From the NCBI GenBank assembly GCA_958430865.1, contig CAUDNR010000020.1, forward strand, positions 13,237 through 43,577: a stretch of 30,341 bases of DNA, written 5' to 3'. Source of the DNA: Entrophospora sp. SA101. Taxonomy: Eukaryota; Glomeromycota; Glomeromycetes; Entrophosporales; Entrophosporaceae. Of this stretch, positions 25,455-30,341 are shown piece by piece. How positions within the stretch are numbered: position 1 is the first letter of the stretch; each line of letters begins with the position of its first letter. Under the pieces are notes generated by a model. That model was not told the DNA's origin. It was given only the letters and a program-made list of their open reading frames with translations, and ran no database searches. Position numbers and translations under genes: made by a program.

Positions 25455-27174
25455 ATCACCACACTAAAAAAAATAGAAAAAAATTTTTTTTTTAAATTAA
25501 GGGAGTGTTTAACAATCCAAAATTTTTATGTTTACATACTTCTCTAATCTTGGTTTCATTCTTAAAATACATTTCATGATTTTGAATTTGGTGAGATTGA
25601 TTCTTGCTCAAAGCTACATTTAAGTTTGAAAAGTAAAATGTCTATTTGAAATTAAATAGTTAATAATTGATGTGTATTAATAGAAGATGCAATGGAATTA
25701 TTTCGGAGTGGAAACTTGGTTTTTGGTAATAAAAGAGTATCTTTAATTTTTTTTGGGTTCATTAAAATTATTTTTAGATTAAACGGATATATTCAATTTG
25801 AAAATTCATACCACATCTTCATCAACCTGACCATAAAATTATAGAATGCAAGGTCGAACTTAAAAGAGTTAATTTTGTATTATTTAAAACAAGAAGATAA
25901 CATCTGAACACTAAAATGGCTGAGCTGCTAAATAGAGTTGGTCAAAAAACCTCTTCAAGCTTGGTTCTATTTCATGTAGCAATCAATCTTTTCACTTTTC
26001 CTCTTCCTCTTCCCCTTCCACATCTGTGGTTTTTACTCTCCTAGGTTCTCTTTTTAAAAGATTTTCTACAAGATTCATATAACAAATTTTACATAAAACA
26101 ACACATTACTTTCACTAAGTTGTTGTTCTTGGCTTCTTTCCATTTATTGCCTTTCATTGATGAAATTTAGCTGATTCAGTGGTTTTACATTCTGTGCAAT
26201 GTTTAATTTCAGGCAATTTTTCTTTGAGTAAATCGTATTATGAAAGTTGTGGGATTCAAAGGGATTCAAAAGATATGATAACAACAAAGTGTAAAGCTTC
26301 AAGTTTGTGTAATTATTCACACATGATTTATTGCAAGAATGGGCTACATGATACCCTTGCAAAATTATTTTAAACTGTATAAAAAAAATTGAAATCAATT
26401 GTGAAAATCCCTTCCTTATATAGGACGGTCTCTCCTGTTGTTTGCTACATATATGAATTGATCGACGAATGAGGCTGAAATCGATTTCCAAATTTGGTAA
26501 AATCCCTGACCGTATTACATTAAAAGAAAATCATTACCAAATTTGGTCGTGAGATTCAAAATATTGTATACTTTCAAATTTAAAAAATCTATGGAAAGAA
26601 AATTCAAGACAAATTTTTTTTTAGATTAATAGACTCCCTTTTAAAACCAAATTGAATGGTGGTGGGTTTTAAAATCCAATGTGTGGATCACATAATATTT
26701 TGAAAATTTTAACTTTGAGTATAGATGATCTGCACTGTAACAAAAAGAACTGCTGAGAAAACATTACCAGAAATCACCCCAGTGGATTAATAGACAAAGA
26801 GCTATTAATAACACAAACAAGGAAAGCAATTGTAATTGAGATTAAAATATCAAGGAGCATTTGATCATAACTGTATAGATAAAAGAAAAATATATTATAA
26901 ATAAAATATTGAGATTTACTATGAGAAGCAGACAATATTAATATAGGGTATGCAGGTTATGTATGTAAAATCATAATCTTTTGATTTTGTGTAAAAGAGC
27001 AAATGAATTCAATTATTTTAATAATGGTGTTGATATAACATTAAAAAAAAAATAAACAAAGAAATAATAAAAAATAGTTAATTGCTAATAAAAAAAAATT
27101 CAATATCAATAAAATAATAAAATATTTAATTTTTTTTTAAATGAATTTTAAATAAATATTTAATATTCAATTCA
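25455..27174. other. Intergenic, AT-rich with dispersed repeat fragments
   Basis: No gene is supported. A segment at about 26667-26705 matches 15375-15413 (a dispersed repeat). CCAAATTTGG palindromes occur at about 26490-26499 and 26538-26547 with TTACC/GGTAA flanks. A plus-strand frame at 26179-26373 follows an acceptor-like TTTCAG and has scattered Cys residues, but no partner exon or family was found. Confidence 0.5.
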
Positions 27175-28037
27175 TTAATCTGTTAACGACTGATAAAATC
27201 TCTTTACTTTTTCATGAACCATTATCTTTTCTCTTGTGAAGTTTAAAACATGTAAAGATTCCAATGATTTAGCTCGAGACAAAGCAACGTATGCTTGCCC
27301 TATTTACAAAAAAAAGCCCCCATTTATTTATTTATAATAATAATAATTATATTATCATTATTATGAATATATATATATATAAATACCTTTCTCAAAAACT
27401 TTTGCTAAATCAATTTTTACTCTTTCCAGTGTTTGACCCTGGCTTTTATGAATACTAATTGCCTAAGCAAGTATAAGAGGAATCTAATATTACATTAAAT
27501 ATATAATAAATACATACATATACATATTACAAAAAAAAACTATACACATACATATAAATACAAAAATACCTACTTGTTGTCTACTTGCTAATACAACATT
27601 ACCAACAGTTTCTAGTCTCCACTCAGCTTCAAAAACAATCCATTCTTTATTTTCAGTAAATCTAACTATTGGCAATATTTCATCTTCCTCATCAAACTCC
27701 ACAGTCTCATCTTCTCCATTATAATATTTTTTCTAGTAGCTTTTGAATAAAAACCAATAATAATACCTCTACTCCCATTAACTAAATCCCTATTGAGGTT
27801 TTTAATGAGCATTACTTGTGCACCATATTTTAATTCCAATTTATATGGTGCCAAGCAACCTTTAATAAGTGTATTTAATTGACCATTTTCTTCTGGTTCA
27901 TAATCTTTTGGATAATATATATGTGGTTTATTTTGAATTTTACTTAAAAACACAAGATTTGCACTAGTAACTTCATCATTTTTTGAGTATCTTGTAATTT
28001 AACAAACAAACAAACATTATTATATAAGTATATTATA

Positions 28038-28612
28038 CAGTGTGTAACAAAAAAAACCGGAAATCTTTTATTTATTTGTTTTCAATAATGGTTGAATGAA
28101 AATAGATAAAAATACATCGAAAAGAAAGCTGAAAATCAGAAGTTTTTATTAATATAAATTTTATATGAAACTTATTTTAATTGCTTTTAATATCAGGAAA
28201 TGAAGTCAATTTTATTTCATTTAAAAATTCAATTATAAAAATCAGCAAATTCATTTCTCATTAATTTGCCAAAAGTCATTCCAATTCATTGGAGTTTTTA
28301 GCATTCATTACTCTATGACTTGCTTAACAAACTTACCAAAAAATTTGGCATTTCAATATATGAACATTGTTGAATAACCATCACATAACTAATAGCACAT
28401 TTTTAAATCAAAGTCTTCATGAATAAATTTTGAGCTTAAAATAATTGACTTTCAAAAATCCGATTTAAATCAAATTAGCATATCAATCTTTGTGATAGGT
28501 TCAGGAATGGTCTCTATATAGGATATAGTGGCAATTGGGTGCTAGAAAGAACAAAAAACATCCTTTTTCTAAATTTCACCAAAAAATTTCCGGTTTTTTT
28601 TGTTACACACTG
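28038..28612. mobile_element. 575-bp mariner-like miniature element in a helicase intron
   Basis: 27-bp perfect terminal inverted repeats beginning CAGTGTGTAACA (28038-28064 and 28586-28612) are flanked by TA on both sides (28036-28037 and 28613-28614). CAGT ends with TA duplication are typical of Tc1/mariner elements. It lies wholly in the intron between helicase exons 5 and 6 and lengthens that intron to about 650 bp. The interior is AT-rich without a transposase frame. Confidence 0.9.
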
Positions 28613-29642
28613 TATATATATATATCATGAATATTGATCAACTTACAATTCTGTAACCTGAATTCCATCATTAGGATATTGTGGTGGAGTTTTTAATCTA
28701 TCCATGATTTCCAGTGTTTTTTTGGTCACAATTCCCAACCTAATCTCATTTAACATATATACCAATAAAATCTATAGAATTAGAATTAAAAATTAGATCA
28801 ATTTATTTATCAAATAGGTGAATTAATAATAATAATAAATCTATTTTTTACCAGACTCCCTCTGTCTAAAAACTGTTGATAATTGTATCATGTGTTTTAT
28901 ACATTTAGCCCATGAGTTTGATTGAAAACAAAATTTAGCATTACAATCTTTAGAAACTGGTGGTAGTTGGAAAAAATCACCTGTGATTATTAACTAATAA
29001 ATAAAATATACAAATATATTTGTGTAAACATTAAAAAAAAACACCTCCAAAAATCATTAATCATTAAATATCAATCAATATATAACATATGTTATTTATT
29101 ATAACTTACTAATATTCCACCAAATGGTCTTTGATCATTGCGAATAGTTTGTGCAATTTCTTCCAGTTTATCAAATAAGTCCCCATCAAGCATTGAGACT
29201 ATATAATAATAAATTATAAGATAATTAAATAATTAATAAATAATCAAATGATTATTATTATTATTATTATCCATCAATCAGATAAAAATAAATCAATTAT
29301 ACCTTCATCAACAACCAATGCTTCAATAGATTGCCATTGGGAATGATGTATTTTTGATTTTTTTATTTTTTCAATAAGCTCCTTTGTTGATTCAGTGCCT
29401 AATCCTATGCCTGCAAAAGAATGTAAAGTTGTGCCAGCAATATTAACTGCTGCTATGCCAGTTGTAGCAGTCACAGCAATTTTTTCAACTCCATATATGT
29501 TTTTAAGAGCTATAATAATTTTTAATAAGAGAAGACTTTTTCCAGTTCCTGCAGAACCAGTGAAAAAGACATTCTCATGTTTATAGACCACAAGGTCATA
29601 AACATGTTGTTGTTTTTCTGTTAAAGTTTCTTCTTGCTGTTA

Positions 29643-29846
29643 CTGCTGTTCTTGCTGTTCCTGTTGTTGCTGTTGCTGTTGCTGTTGATCTTCTTGTTGT
29701 TGCTGTTCTTGCTGTTTCTGCTGTTGTTCTTGTTGTTGTTGCTGTTGTTCTTCTTGTTGTTGCTGTTCTTGCTGTTGATGTTGATGTTCTTGCTGTTGAT
29801 GTTGATGTTCTTGCTGTTGCTGTTCTTGTTGTTGTTGTTTATTAGA
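29643..29846 (-). repeat. CAA/CAG/GAA repeat encoding a Gln-Glu-His tract
   Basis: About 68 codons of Gln with periodic Glu and His in the N-terminal region of the helicase copy. A CAA-to-TAA change at 29640-29642 sits at its 3' edge. The plus-strand Leu/Phe-rich frame here is its shadow. Confidence 0.9.
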
Positions 29847-30156
29847 TGATATTTTCTTCAAATATTTTTTGATTGATTCTGGTTGCCAATCATCTTCATC
29901 TGACCAATCAACAATCTTTACTTTTTTTACTTTGACTTGACTGTTTATATTATAAGAAAAAGAATGTGAATAATGATAGGTATTATTATTGGTTAACTAG
30001 AATGATGTCAAGTTATAATGCCACCATTCTTTTTAAATAGCTAGAGTGATGACAAGTGGCAATAACTACCACCACCATTCTTATGGTAAACACTTACTCA
30101 GCAATGTTTTCTTGCAATTCTTTTTGACTTCTTTTTGAATGCTTTCTTGAAGACAT

Positions 30157-30341
30157 TTTTTGTTTTTTTAAAAGAATTTGTTATTAGATCGACAAATGCG
30201 TACACATTATTTATGTAACAGTCACAGGACATGTCACACGGATCAATAGGGAGTTGTAAAACATATATAGTGCAAGACACCTAGTCCCACAACTTTTTAT
30301 TGGCCTTGTAGATCCTTCTCTAACTCCAAAAATGGAAATGT
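30157..30341. other. 5' flank of the helicase copy
   Basis: Short upstream region of the minus-strand helicase. A CCAAT motif on the minus strand (ATTGG at 30299-30303) and a TATATA stretch near 30264-30269 could be promoter elements, but neither is compelling. No other feature was seen before the window edge. Confidence 0.3.

Larger units (their letters stand above)
27175..30156 (-). pseudogene. PIF1-like: PIF1-family DNA helicase, recently disabled, 8 exons
   Basis: Minus-strand exons: 30098-30156, 29303-29940, 29110-29198, 28852-28993, 28647-28771, 27574-27990, 27387-27483, 27175-27299. PIF1 proteins are SF1B 5'-to-3' DNA helicases acting at telomeres, G-quadruplexes, replication forks or mitochondria. 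Recognisable motifs: GSAGTGKS (motif I), ATTGIAA (Ia), [14 protein letters not shown] (II, split by an intron), [10 protein letters not shown] (III), FRQRE (IV), GSRGIIIGF (V), [11 protein letters not shown] and [10 protein letters not shown] (V/VI). The start MSSRKHSKRSQ is followed by an acidic linker and a Gln/Glu/His repeat. Four lesions: TAA in the Gln tract (29640-29642, one base from CAA); a frame change in exon 5 near 28755-28763, as if 4 nt were gained; a frame change in exon 6 in an A run (27727-27732), as if one A were lost; and TAG at 27463-27465 where the family has Trp before AISIHKSQ. Splice sites and flanking codons are intact, so the loss is recent, unless some lesions are assembly errors. 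Glomeromycotan genomes carry many PIF1 copies, as I recall. Confidence 0.85.

Noticed and set aside
26179..26373. Cys-containing plus-strand frame after a TTTCAG acceptor, considered as an RPA zinc-ribbon relic
   Set aside because: Cys spacing does not fit a zinc ribbon convincingly and no adjacent exon was found.
29634..29849. Leu/Phe-rich plus-strand frame
   Set aside because: Antisense of the helicase Gln tract.

Overview
This is eukaryotic nuclear DNA, very AT-rich, with short GT-AG introns, long homopolymer runs, AAT/CAA microsatellites and many decayed transposons. The MSH2 gene with 28 small exons, the PIF1-type helicase copy, a fungal-type transposase relic and several nonautonomous terminal-inverted-repeat elements fit an early-diverging fungus. 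Mucoromycota, plausibly an arbuscular mycorrhizal Glomeromycotina species, is my best guess. That placement is inference from style and gene content, not from a search. No tRNA, rRNA, CRISPR array or bacterial operon structure was seen.

Left part (1-5300): a complete MSH2 mismatch-repair gene on the plus strand. I rebuilt it exon by exon (28 exons, 936 residues). A palindromic ACGCGT box lies about 50 bp before its start. From 5300 to 12170 there is mostly repeat-rich noncoding DNA with simple repeats, palindromes and one frameshifted transposase relic (8623-9053).

Middle (12167-18148): a three-repeat MYB DNA-binding protein gene (8 exons, 545 residues, plus strand; all seven introns in phase 0). 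Next come a small unknown gene with an apparent GC-AG intron (plus strand, 242 residues) and, convergent with it, a single-exon gene for a secreted Thr-rich and Glu-rich protein (minus strand, 321 residues). The last is a reasonable candidate secreted effector or wall protein.

Right part (18150-30341): gene fragments (18590-18893 plus strand; two well-formed 3' exons at 19450-19676 minus strand) lie among miniature inverted-repeat elements with TA target duplications (19796-20048, 21076-21830, 28038-28612). A four-exon minus-strand gene (23383-25380, 310 residues) joins an OB-fold-like N-terminal segment to a long coiled coil and a basic tail. Its long intron carries a 90-bp duplication, and its start codon sits in an 18-bp perfect inverted repeat. 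The window ends with a PIF1-family helicase gene (27175-30156, minus strand). All its helicase motifs and splice sites are visible, but it has two in-frame stops and two frameshifts, so it looks like a recently inactivated copy. One of its introns holds a mariner-like miniature element.

The genes do not form a pathway. MSH2 acts in DNA repair, and the helicase relic and perhaps the OB/coiled-coil protein belong to DNA-metabolism families, but nothing shows joint function. I found no convincing novel defence or mobile system. The most useful leads are the helicase pseudogene, the secreted protein, the OB/coiled-coil gene and the miniature elements.
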